Shown here: positions 1 through 10,400 of the stretch, one piece after another
Position numbering within the stretch: the first letter of the stretch is position 1
How the letters are laid out: each line of letters begins with the position of its first letter
From: Diprion similis
Lineage: Eukaryota; Arthropoda; Insecta; Hymenoptera; Diprionidae
DNA length: 64,000 bases
NCBI RefSeq assembly: GCF_021155765.1
Contig: NC_060109.1
Location: 1,017,001-1,081,000, forward strand
Direction of reading: 5' to 3'
The notes under the pieces: model-generated
The model's input: the letters and a program-made list of their open reading frames with translations, nothing else
Databases searched by the model: none
What the model was told of the DNA's origin: nothing
Program-made: the position numbers and the translations under genes

Positions 1-868
1 TATTATCACTATTCAAATCTTACGTCAGTAGTTTGTCATAAACAGTCGTTCGCGTGCTTGAGATACTTGCCTTATCTTATCCTGTATAAAGCGTTTTCTA
101 ATAGTATCACATTAAGACAGAGACACAACTGACAAACAGCCGAAGAATTACTCTGAAATTTTTCGATAATACGAACGTATCTTTTTTCAAACCACTCAGT
201 TTCAGTCTCCGTATAAATACACTGTTTTTATTGATCGCAGGTAGTTTACCTGTCAAACCGGTCCCGGCTTGCTCAATGACTAAGATTGACCTTCGACAGT
301 ATTTAATGCGTGTGTACCAAAGTTAAAGACCTTTTATTATCGACAGTCTCTAGCTAGATAAATTATTCATGGTATAAAAAAGGGTTAAGAAAACATACTT
401 ACTCTGCCAGTTTATTTATTTACTTATTTTTGTTTGATTTTCGCTATTTTTAACTTAAGGTAATCAAAATGAAGCTTAGAATCGAGTTTGAATTCATTAA
501 TAATAACTGTCATCATGACTATAGGATCTGTCCACATATTACAAAACATAATTATTAATTTTCTCTTTATCATTTGACTCTCTGATGAACGGTTGCTTGT
601 TGGTATAGAAATATCTATCCTAATGATTAATGAAATGTCACGTGATTATACGAAAGGCACAGTTTTTTTATTCTCAGATTTTTCCCACCCTTGAAAAACT
701 TGCGTAGATAATTTTTATAAATTATATACTTTATATACTAGAAACAGAGTTGCTCTTCTACGTAGTCTCCATTGTTGTTGTGAAGGTGCTCAAAGAACCC
801 TTCTTCCGTCCTACAGTAACCGAAGTACATAATTCGAATGAAAGAAGAAAACCATTTATGAATAATAA
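1..868. other. AT-rich non-coding sequence at the left edge
   Basis: I see no convincing exon here on either strand. The stretch is AT-rich with scattered stops in all frames. If the fem-1-like exons at 2781-3676 belong to an intact gene, this stretch is intron of that gene. It also forms the 3' flank of the minus-strand secreted-protein gene. Confidence 0.5.
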
Positions 869-874
869 TTTATT
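869..874 (-). terminator. Poly(A) signal AATAAA for the secreted-protein gene
   Basis: TTTATT on + reads AATAAA on -. It lies about 165 bases past the stop codon of the minus-strand secreted-protein gene, a normal distance for a 3' UTR. Assignment is by position only. Confidence 0.5.
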
Positions 875-1037
875 ATAACATACATAGTTCGTTCTTATAC
901 GTCATCACCATACGATTTCTCATCCTTCAAACCGGTTCACGATTCTTACAGACTTGATGAATTCAAGTGAATTCTCGACAAGCTTATCACTCGATATCGA
1001 GTTTAGTCAACCGACACATCATATTCTTCCGTCTTCT

Positions 1038-2318
1038 TCACGGTGTCTTCAATACAACCTTGCCGTTCACGAGTTTGTACATGCTGGCCTTGAGCTCTCC
1101 GACATCATCGATGGTACAGAAGCTACCAGCGCATCTGCAGTACCTAATAGCCATGTGCTCCGGTGTACTGGTGGGTGCGTTCTTGCAGACGATTTCGGGA
1201 TAAGTGAGAGAGTTCTGAGGTTGAACGTATCGCTTAACAATCGAGTACAAGAAGTGGTTGGACATCAACTCTCCGAAAGTCTCTATACACCGTAGCTGAG
1301 GCTGGAAGGAATGCCTGAACCGCCTGAAATCAAGGCACTCCTTGGACTCGCCGTTGGAACAGATCTCGAGTTCCCTGAGCCAGCTGTTGTCGTTGAAGTC
1401 AGTGGTGACCAAATGGAGAGGAGAAACCCTCTCGGCTAATAGAACCGTGATCTCTTCCTCGGCGAAGAACTTCGCCAGAATGGTTGCATACTTGCAGAGA
1501 TGCTCGGTGGTGAATGTGCCAGGTACAAGGTCACCCATAATGGACTTCAGATCCTTAAGGTTCTTCGCTCTGACCGGGAGCCAACGTCTGTACACCGTGA
1601 CCCACGTGCCTGGCTTCAGATCCTTGGCGCCAAAGACAGCATGCGCCACCTGGATCGAAACCGAGCGAAGAACCTGAGCCTTAAACTCCTCAAGCATTTG
1701 GTCCCAGTCCTCCTGACGCTTCTCGAGCTCGGCGAGGTCGCGCCATTCGCAGGCCTGATCGATCAGAAAGGCCTTGTCAGCGCCGCTGTAGTCGCGATCT
1801 ACAAGTTGTTTCACCGTGTTTTGGATCGGTCGAAACTCCGGCATAATCCACATTCGGATTTTACCCTCTGAGAGCACATCGAGTAGTTCCTGGTAGTTGA
1901 GGAAGGCTCGGAATTGGACCGGTAGGGTTTCGTCGAAGAGTGCAGCAGACGAAATGATCGACTCGTTCTCCAGCTCGGTGCTTATAAGGTCCTTCAGGCA
2001 CTTCGCTAACCCTGGATTCTTCAGTCCGATTGTCAGGTTCCCCATGCAGCCTTTCAGCTCACTTGTCGGCATTCGTTCCCTCGCTTCCGGTCCCACCGCA
2101 CCCTTACTCGCTATCACCAAATCATCGTTAAGCTTGTAACGTGAATTCCATTTGTCAGCTAGTGATCTGTCCAGCTGCATGAAGCAGTTCAGCAACTCCT
2201 CCGTTCGTCGTCCCAGGTCACTCGTAAGCAACTCGTTTCTTTCCGGGTCCCAATCGTCATCCAGGCACCAAGATGGCGACGCTGCTATCAAACCGCACAG
2301 TACGAAAATGGCCAGCAT
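1038..2318 (-). CDS. Intronless gene for a secreted, cysteine-rich protein (426 aa), function unknown
   Basis: A single uninterrupted frame of 426 codons. The first 18 residues look like a signal peptide: a short hydrophobic run with Phe-Val-Leu and Leu-Ile-Ala-Ala, ending Ser-Trp-Cys. After it, the protein is hydrophilic and acidic (Asp-Asp-Asp-Trp-Asp right after the leader) and has 12 cysteines. The last four cluster near the C-terminus (I-V-C-K, Y-C-R-C, S-F-C-T), which suggests disulfides in an extracellular protein. No transmembrane segment follows the leader. I do not recognise the family, and there is no motif that points to an enzyme. Base composition is clearly more GC-rich than the flanks, as expected for coding DNA. 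It lacks introns, unlike every other gene in the window, and probably lies within an intron of the + strand fem-1-like gene. A retrocopy origin is possible. The start is the first Met of the frame and directly begins the leader. Confidence 0.75.
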   Translation of the reverse strand: MLAIFVLCGLIAASPSWCLDDDWDPERNELLTSDLGRRTEELLNCFMQLDRSLADKWNSRYKLNDDLVIASKGAVGPEARERMPTSELKGCMGNLTIGLKNPGLAKCLKDLISTELENESIISSAALFDETLPVQFRAFLNYQELLDVLSEGKIRMWIMPEFRPIQNTVKQLVDRDYSGADKAFLIDQACEWRDLAELEKRQEDWDQMLEEFKAQVLRSVSIQVAHAVFGAKDLKPGTWVTVYRRWLPVRAKNLKDLKSIMGDLVPGTFTTEHLCKYATILAKFFAEEEITVLLAERVSPLHLVTTDFNDNSWLRELEICSNGESKECLDFRRFRHSFQPQLRCIETFGELMSNHFLYSIVKRYVQPQNSLTYPEIVCKNAPTSTPEHMAIRYCRCAGSFCTIDDVGELKASMYKLVNGKVVLKTP

Positions 2319-2421
2319 CCTGAGCGTCTGGCACTTCTCTCGTCACGGCGTGACTGCTTTCTGCAAAATTCTGACGCTCAGCCCTGAGATGTACTCCGTC
2401 CTTCTCTCTGCTAACTTCACT

Positions 2422-2429
2422 CTTAAATA
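2422..2429 (-). promoter_or_regulatory. TATA-like box (TATTTAAG) for the secreted-protein gene
   Basis: On the minus strand the bases read TATTTAAG, about 104 bases before the ATG of the intronless gene. A start about 30 bases downstream would leave a 5' UTR of about 75 bases. This is a plausible core promoter, inferred only from sequence and distance. Confidence 0.3.
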
Positions 2430-2495
2430 CCAGTTTTCGAGCGGTTCACATGTGTTCGCGCGTAAGTATCGCGCGCTCAGGCAACACGCTCGAGC

Positions 2496-2506
2496 CAAGA
2501 TGGCCG
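2496..2506 (+). promoter_or_regulatory. YY1/Pho-like motif CAAGATGGCCG
   Basis: The motif CAAGATGGC lies about 180 bases upstream of the ATG of the minus-strand secreted-protein gene. It resembles the YY1/Pleiohomeotic core (AAGATGGCGGC). Similar copies occur at 55,332-55,344 and 59,095-59,105, each 5' of a gene. Confidence 0.3.
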
Positions 2507-2780
2507 TCCGGGTTTTCCTCAGCTGATCTCATACCTACGAGATATCTGCATAACCGGACTGAGATATGCATTGCTTTCAATATTTTGAGCAAACTTCCCG
2601 GCAGTTTCGCGTCTACGCAGCGCATTTAATCATGACTTATGCTGTTACTCTGAGTAGGATCTATGAGGCCAATGTCGATGACTTTAAGCTAAGATCCGCT
2701 TTTTTCATTTTCAACGTTTTTTTTTTTTTTTTTTTTTTTAAGTGGGAAATCTCACGACGTTTGAATTATTCTTGTTTCAG

Positions 2781-3676
2781 ATGATATTCCCACACTTCGA
2801 AGTAATCAGGCTTCTTCTGTTATGCGGAGCCCACGTTAACGTCAGAAACGAATTTCGGTCAACTCCCCTTCACGTTGCTAGTAATGCCTACAACTTTTCA
2901 AACCCGGTGAGTAATTAATTATCAATTCGTTAGTAATACGGTTGTCATAATCAATTATAATGTAATTATTAGTATATTCTCATTACTCAATCGGTAAGTA
3001 CACTAATTATGAGAATAGATTTCATCAGTTTCTCAACATTTTACCATACTCGAAGTAGGTATGTGAAATTTCGCAACTTAGCAGAGGTTTTCAACTAATT
3101 TCGTCCGAATGAAAATATTCTGCTGACTCATTGATATTAGTTAAGAAGATAAACAAAATTTACATAAAAAAAAAATATTCGTACCTGGATTTGTATCTTT
3201 TCTTTTTAATCCGAACATTCCAATCACAGAAAATCGGGGTATGAGGAAAAAACAGATGAATACTAATTTTTTATACTCCAAAGTAAGATAATTGCAGATT
3301 ATATGGAATTTCCGAAGGTAATCATGATTTGTTTTGTTTTTGCTTTTTCTTTATTCTTCGAGTCTAAAGTCAAATGCTTTTCGATTCGGGAATTACGTCG
3401 AGCGTCAATTGGTTGTAACGGCGATATCATAATGGTTTAATTTTCTCCTTCCAGCTGATCAAACTCCTCCTCGACTACGGAGCGCATTTGGACATGCCCA
3501 ACAAGTCTGGCGACACTCCAGCCCGTCTGATATCCCTAAATCCTCACAACAGTGTGAACTTGGTTAATTACATAACTCTGAAGTGCCTCGCTGCACAAAT
3601 TGTTTGCAAGTATGCGATACATTGCACCGAGGTGCCGAGGACACTTCACAGATTTTTGGAATTCCATAAGGAATAG
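2781..3676 (+). CDS. fem-1: fem-1-like ankyrin-repeat protein, last two exons (5' part not in window or not found)
   Basis: Exons 2781-2907 and 3455-3676, joined in phase 0, with a GTGAGT donor and a CAG acceptor after a pyrimidine tract. The first exon encodes an ankyrin repeat (E-V-I-R-L-L-L-L-C-G-A-H-V-N, then T-P-L-H-V-A-S). The second opens with another (L-I-K-L-L-L-D-Y-G-A-H-L-D) and ends in the Fem-1 type C-terminus: S-L-K/T-L-K-C-L-A-A, a Tyr/Ile segment, then P-R-T-L-H-R-F-L-E-F-H before the stop. FEM1 proteins are substrate receptors of a CUL2 ubiquitin ligase that read C-terminal degrons; the ankyrin repeats bind substrate. An open acceptor (TTTCAG) precedes the first exon, so more exons must lie upstream, across at least 2.8 kb. 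I found none between 1 and 2780. The alternative is a 5'-truncated duplicate. Confidence 0.78.
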
Positions 3677-3820
3677 AAATCTTAACGTTTCTAGTCGCGT
3701 TTTAATTAATGAACTGATGTGAGCCTGAAGTAAGACGCTGAAAATGAATTCAACCATGCGGTTATGAAGGAACAAGCAACATACCTCAAGAATATACTGA
3801 GCGTGACATTAGGCACTCTA

Positions 3821-3826
3821 AATAAA
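3821..3826 (+). terminator. Poly(A) signal AATAAA of the fem-1-like gene
   Basis: AATAAA lies 145 bases after the fem-1 stop codon; a second overlapping candidate follows at 3836-3841. The distance is normal for an insect 3' UTR. Confidence 0.55.
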
Positions 3827-3841
3827 TTATCTTGAAATAAA

Positions 3842-6190
3842 AATATAACAATATTATAAAAATTCAGGCATGATTTCGATTTCATCCAAAGAACTCATCG
3901 CTTTTTACACGATGAAAGGATTAGAATCGCTTTATTGAAAAATAAGGATAATCTCGATTTAGTTGCATGTACATATGTATTCATTGAAAATATTCGAATA
4001 TATTGGAAGAGAAGAAATACGAAGTAGAAACCAGGCATTTTGTGTCTTCTGTTTTTGATTTTTTTTTTTTTAGTTACAACTCAAAAAAAAAAAAAAAACA
4101 GGTTCTCAAGCTGGAATAAATAAAATAATTCGACAACTGGTTTTGATTCTTATTACTCTTTGTCTTTTTCCTTTTCGTTGACTTTTTCAACGGTACACGC
4201 ATATTGACGACATTTTTTTTTCTCTGTATTTATGTATATTATATGAAAAAAAAAAAAAAAAAATAAAAAAAAATTATCCCTGAGTACAAAAGTATATTGA
4301 CGAACGTGATATGTGTAGGTAATAATTCTTATTTTAAAATCACTCACGCTGAATTCGATCTTGAATTTATTCGATTGAAACGATGATAAAATATACATAA
4401 TGGCTGCAGCTATGATATATAATTGCAAAGTTGAAACTGATAACAAATACGTGTAGATTTTAGGCGTGGAGGTACATAAAAAAGATTCTTGCCAATTCTT
4501 TCCTCGTATGTAGATAGATGTGATGTATTTATTTGGTTAATAAACGATCAATCAATATACAATTTATATTGTGTAATAATTTGGTCGTCATTGATCGAGG
4601 AGAACGTCTCACTCATTGAAGTGAAAATTTTCTATCTCATAAAATCTTTCTTTACAAAGAAATAAACAATTGCAGAGTTAACGTATTTGAAGAAATTCAG
4701 TTTTTTTGTTAGTTTTTCTACTAATAAAGCCGTTCAATTAATTTGCTTATATGCGGTAAAAATATCGGTAAATCCTGAGAAAAAGTTAAAAATATACAGA
4801 TATTCTGATATCTAATGAATATTTGAATTTTTGTGAATTTTAACTACGCTAATTCTTCAACAAAAAATAGTCGTCAAGAGTTTTAACGCTAATGTTACTC
4901 ATATTATATTGTATAAACACAAATTCGATTGAATCAATCATTGCATGTAATACCAATACGCTAAGACGAAAAGTGAATGAAAAAGAACGTGTATATATAT
5001 ATTTATTAAATTAAATTGTTAGTTTTAAAAAATTTGGAGCGACCTCTTAAAAATTTTTTTTTGAACTGTTCTTTGGAGTGGGCTCTTAAAACATCAAAAA
5101 CTAACATTTTGTCACACGAGACTCAAAAAAAATAGTCGTTTTTTTTTTGCGCCACCCTAATATACATCATAATAGTAATAAAAATTCCTATAGATTTATT
5201 CCATGATCGGTGTTTATACTGTGAGATAATTAAAAGTTTTTATCGTTTTACGTTTACAATAATGCATACGAAATATAATTAACACACAATCAAACGAGCA
5301 TGCTAATTGATAATGAAAAAAGAAACATATATGTATAAAATAACAATACGTCTATAATAATGACGGAGTATGGTAGCTGATAGTAATTAGTGGTAAATTT
5401 ATATCTACACACGAATTTTTATGTGCGGGAAATAAAGTGATATTAAACATCTTATAAATATATTATTTATATAAAATATTTCGTTTCTTAAAAGAATTTT
5501 TATTCGCATATTAACACCAGGATACAAATATAATACAACGTAACATACAACGGCACATTATCTTTAATAACATGTTTTAAAAATTTCCCAACCAAATAAT
5601 CGACGAGCACGAGAACAAAGAATGAGAAATAAAAGAGTATAAAAAAAATTCTACACAGTCTGTGACGTAGGGACGCCTTTCTTCTAATTTCTACTGCTCA
5701 TCCGAGTTTATTTTTCTCTTATCAATGTTTTTTTCCACCAATTTTCATGACAATTCATCCATAATAAAAATTTAATTTACGTATATTGGCGGTTTAGAAA
5801 TCGTAATTGAAAAAAGCGATAAACAATAATTTAGGTATAATTTCATCACAAGCGATATGTATATAATATTTTTTTTTCCTTAAACACATTTGCGGATTAA
5901 AATTTACTCGATTTTTGTTTCATAATTCGTATTTACAAACAATCTTATAATAAAATCTAGATTCTAAATGCTAGTATTAAGAAATAAAAAAAAAAAGCTT
6001 AATTAATATTTCAATATTCACAACTGCTTGATGGCAGTTTCTCAAAATAGTTTCTGTGCAACGAGTGCAACAGAATTTAGTTAAATCAAGATCAAACGGT
6101 CTAATATCCTGAGTGTATGTTTGCCATTTTTCTTAACGAATTCTGACATAACTGAACGCGTTTAGAACCCTAACTATTTTGAATCTCAGT
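3842..6190. other. AT-rich intergenic region between fem-1 and knk
   Basis: No coding exon is visible. The stretch holds long A/T homopolymers (for example around 4084-4100 and 4244-4271), a TA microsatellite near 4991-5001, and a probable dispersed-repeat fragment at 5033-5165. The rest is unremarkable AT-rich sequence that includes the 3' UTR of knk. Confidence 0.6.
5033..5165. repeat. Probable dispersed-repeat or MITE-like fragment with a TTAGGGTGGCGC-type end
   Basis: On the minus strand the end of this stretch reads TTAGGGTGGCGC followed by a long A run and CGAC, a pattern I associate with short non-autonomous insect repeats. Inside are two 20-base direct repeats, 5033-5052 and 5072-5091, differing at 3 positions (both TTTGGAG...CTCTTAAAA). 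No coding capacity and no clear second terminus, so the element class is uncertain. Confidence 0.3.
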
Positions 6191-9100
6191 TTATACGAGA
6201 CGAAAACAAACAACCAAAATCCCGCAGAGCCAGCTTAGCCTCATTACAATCGCCTCGCTCGTCGAGTAAGAGTCAACCACGTGAATTTTCCATCCCATAT
6301 TTGCGTGAGTGAAGGAATTGTAGTAGACGGTATCGGGCCACGTTGAATTCGGTGTTATTTCTAGCAGTCCGGGGTCACCTGTATCGTTTTTTGGAAGTTT
6401 CACATTAGAAAAGAGAAAAGAAACCTAAGGAATCTATAATAACAAAGTGTACATATGACGGATTTCATCTGTAAAGTACAAGATGCAAATATTTCAATTT
6501 CGTGAATCAATCTAATTGTATGATGTTTAAAACGGTGCTTTCCAATTATTTATTCCATGGTTTGATATCGACTTGCGTAATTTTTAATTAAAAAAACCGC
6601 GAAAGTGTGCAAAAATCGTTTCAAAAAAATTGGAGAAAATAAATTGCAGAAAGACTTCACCTGGTTCGCAAACTTGAATCAACGATCTGTTGAATTTTCT
6701 GAAAGTAGAAAAATCGTCGTCCAGTCTCCTGTCTCTGCCGTTGTGTTTGCTCAGGCAAAGTGGTCCGACTGAAAGGTAAAATTTTGATAAAAATAGAAAA
6801 TAAAGTCGAATCGAAATGCGAAAAATCGATCATTGAAATTTACGCACCTGCAGTTGGCCGCGGTCTGCCTCGCCTTGTGAATTCAACGCCCGCTAAAACG
6901 CGAATCTTTGTCTGAGATATGTCAGTCAGTCTGTCGTAACCGCCGTGAGATTCGTCGGTGATTATCAAAGGGTGATAAAAGTTTGCACTGTGTGGATTAT
7001 TTCCACCATAGATCCTGAATATGTAGGTCAAACCCCGTCGAAGGTAGATTTCCGGAATTAAATACCCGTTTATGTACCAAGCGAGTCCCGTCGATGTCTG
7101 ACCTGTAATTTTTTGACAACGTCCTCATAATCCAATTCAAAATCGAATAAAGAATGAGGCAATTTTATAGTTTCTTCACTTTTTTCCTTACCGGTCAATC
7201 CTTGGTAGCCCTTTTTGCCACCGGATGGACCGAGCGTTGCCACGAATGTTCTGATCGATCTGTCGAATATCTCTGTCTTATCCCATGGTTTTCTGAAATG
7301 GATTTGTCAAATTTATGATTGCATGAACCGTGTATTTGCGTTTTTGATTCTTTGTCCCGATTATAAAATTTTTTTTTGTTTTTTTTTTGCAAGGTCCAAC
7401 TTCAACTTCCGGCAAACTGTAACACCTACGTAGTATTCAAACATTCTTTATCACAATTTTAGCACTTTGCATAATTGTGCAAAGTTTCTCGCAAACTTAT
7501 GCAAAGACTAATATAACCAGGATAATGTTTAATCTCTAAAAAAAAAACCTCACTGAAGCGAATTATCGTTCTGTGTAAAGTCCAAGCAAGAATTCTCCGG
7601 CTGCGCACGACCTAAGTCGAGTTTCAAATTCCCTTTTGGATAAACGTCGTGGAAATTCGGTTCCTTATTTTCGTCCAGACGACCCAGCGCCCAGACCACG
7701 TAAACTGGACGGTCAGTTAAGTATTCCTTATCGATTGGATCAGCTGAAATGATCAAATTGTTTTAACGTTTTCCTCGTACCCCTTCAATCATAAACTTTC
7801 CCATTCTCCACTCACGTGAGTGCAGAGTACGTCTGTAAGTGATGATGCTGATCCCGTCCTGTCTGGACCCGATTAAAATCTGGTTGCTGTCTTGCCCTCC
7901 AACCAGACTGTCCTTGCAGACACCCTTGTACTGTCCAAGGACCTTCCCGCACTGAAAAGGGGGCTTTTATTATCTCCTATTTCCAACTACTGTTTTCCTC
8001 CGTTCTCTAATCAATTTTTTTCACTGTTATCGGCATCAGTAGAGACGAAATACTCACCGGTGCGTACGCAGAAATACTGTAATCCGTTGCGAATCCTAGA
8101 GTGCCGTCCAAGTAAGCAATTGTGACATCGGAGCCTTCCATTTGGCTCTTTTCGTCGGACCCCGAGAGCCCGAAAGCCATGTACTCGTCATCAGCTGAAG
8201 GAATTAAGGAGAAAGTGTTTTGAAAGTGTAGATAGAGAACACGAGAAACGTTGACGATTTATCGTAAAGTTGAGAAGATAACGATTTAACGATTACTCAC
8301 CGACTTGACCGGTCAACTGTATTGATATCTGCGAACCAAAGATCTCCCAGCTCATTTGGTAGTTTTTGTGTAATTGAACACAGTTGGGTAGTGATTCGGC
8401 ATGCTTTGTCACCTAAGAAGGAAATGAGTGAGAAACGAAGTGTCATTTCCATGATTACTACTAGATTTTCATTGAGATAGTGGGAAAGAGGAATGAATTG
8501 CAATTCCCGATGGTTTCACCTTGACTAGAGAAGGGGGCACGTTCAGACCCTCCGGAATGATGACAGATCCGAATTTCGACTTTTCCTCAAGGTCGTAAAC
8601 GCTCAGCCAGTTTATACGGAAGACTGTCATCTCTCCGGGTAGCTGGATGATGATGTCCTCGTTCTGGTAAGCTCGCAGTGGATCCAGGCTACAAGAGACC
8701 TAATTTAAAACCATCCACCTATCATAAGAAAGCTAAAACATCCGGAATAATCACTAACTATCCGTATTCGTCAGGGACTTTAGTGCCCTTGCTCGAGGGC
8801 TGCGGACCGATGCCGACCCAGAAGTACGCGGTGCCCTGTCCGTCGTAATTGAACTGCGGAATCCTGATAGTTTTTGCATCCAGGACCTCGATAGCGCCCG
8901 AAGATACACCGTGAGAATTTGTGGAGAATTGGGCGATCCGCTGAAGTCTCGGAGGATCAAATTGATCAGGTATGCCAATGTCTCCGAAAGTGTTCTGCAT
9001 GGTGAAAGAAACGATTAGAAGAATGTTTTTCAACTTGACAGGGAATCGCCAATTCTTATTGAGAGTAGAATATCACCTGGTTTGAGAGATCGTAGATCGC

Positions 9101-10197
9101 GATCCATTTGATTTCGGTGATTTTTTTTCCATCGGGAAGCGTCAGGGTGAAGTCTTTGTTAAAGTATCTTTCCAGCACGTTCGTCCTGCAAGAATTGAAA
9201 AATAATTGTGTTCATTACACATGTTTCTTTACTGGACGATGCGGTTTACTAATTCATTCGAGACTCTAAAGTCTCTATTCTGCCGGAACCATGATTATGG
9301 TAAAGTGAGAATGCTCATTAGCGTCCGCTTCCAATCAAAATTGCATTTCGACCAGTACATTGAAGAGTTCGAAAAATACGAATAACGTGGTCTAAGACTA
9401 AGACTCGACGAAAATTTTATTGTTCTTATTTTCCAATCAACTAACTTTCCCCATTCGTCAGGAACTATGAAACCCTGGGGTCCAGGGCGGTTGGATGCGC
9501 CTGCCCAAAAGAAGGTGTCAGCGCCGTTACCGTCGTAGCTGAACGACGTGAAGAGCAAAGTGTATTCGTCAACGGCGTAGACATCACCGGCAACTTGGTG
9601 ATGGTAGTTGTTCAACCGTCCGAGGTACTTGCCTTTGTACTCCCCGTCATCTTCCGCTTGAGCGTGTGCTGTTGGGAGACAAAATTTTACAGTTTGTTTT
9701 TACTGTCGGTTAGAGTTCTACGGACGCGTGAACGGCATAACCCCACCCTTCCACTGCAAAACACCTTATTAAAGTATGAAGTTGATAAAGATCGCGAGCT
9801 AAAATGCAGCATAAAGTAATCATTAAGAGTCAATCCTTTCTCAAGAATCTATACGACACGTGACTTCCTAAAAGGGAACTCAACGCTGTCACCGATCTTC
9901 TAGGAACCGATCAAACCGGAAGTGGCGACCAAACATTCAAAGAATGTTCCCGATGACATTGAAGTTCTACAGAACAGTTAACTGTCAGCTAATGATGAAA
10001 TAGTCAATATGCGAAGTTTTTGGAGCAAATAAAACTTTCTTCGATAAACTATACGTAGCTCTACCTTTCTCTTGTATATATTATAGTAATTTCTTGTATA
10101 TGGATATTTAGAACATATGTATCAATAAAATCAACTCACCCTGATAAAAACAGCCAATTGCAACGATTATGAAACATTTGGTAACACTTGTCCACAT
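6191..10197 (-). CDS. knk: Knickkopf, GPI-anchored cuticular chitin-protecting protein (673 aa, 13 coding exons)
   Basis: Coding exons (- strand order): 10197-10140, 9668-9446, 9185-9077, 8994-8759, 8688-8520, 8412-8301, 8194-8058, 7951-7816, 7743-7554, 7292-7192, 7102-6848, 6768-6661, 6378-6191. All joins keep frame with GT/AG sites; total 2022 nt. Residues 1-19 are a signal peptide. DM13 domain 1 is about 30-128 (S-Y-D-G-N-G-A-D-T-F-F-W, then P-D-E-W-G) and DM13 domain 2 about 150-250 (N-Y-D-G-Q-G..Y-F-W-V-G). A DOMON domain spans about 275-430 (M-S-W-E-I-F-G, M-A-F-G-L-S-G-S) and a plastocyanin-like domain about 465-640 (G-L-A-W-Y-I-N-G, Y-G-G-N-N-P-H-S-A-N-F-Y-H-P). A hydrophobic C-terminal tail after S-Y-S-T-S-E-A fits a GPI-attachment signal. 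Known role in flies and beetles: extracellular protein that organises nascent cuticular and tracheal chitin and protects it from chitinases. Length and domain order match Knickkopf itself rather than its shorter paralogs. The gene looks intact. Confidence 0.95.
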
Positions 10198-10205
10198 GTT
10201 CAAAC

Positions 10206-10400
10206 GCTAGAGAATGCAAGTCGCGTTCTCTGTTAGTAAAAAAACAATAAAAAAAAAAATTCTTCAAAGTAGCATATGCTCACACATCGTTGGGGCTAAT
10301 TAATTGACGAAGACAGCAGTTATTATTCGTGTGTTCGTAAGAAAATCAACACTCCATTTTATCGAAAAACTGCCAACCTTTCAACGAAGTTTGACTCACT
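10206..10400 (-). promoter_or_regulatory. knk: Probable split 5' UTR of knk
   Basis: On the minus strand a strong donor (AAA then GTGAGT) ends at 10,400, and a strong acceptor (long T tract, CTAACAG) lies at 10,230, only 32 bases before the knk ATG. This suggests a non-coding first exon ending at 10,400 and starting somewhere in the GC-richer 10,400-10,620, spliced to an exon starting at 10,229 that carries the ATG. Inferred from splice signals only. Confidence 0.4.

Noticed and set aside
2566-2784. 72-codon + frame ending in the fem-1 exon
   Set aside because: It is in a different frame from the ankyrin exon and contains a poly-Phe run from the T-rich splice tract.
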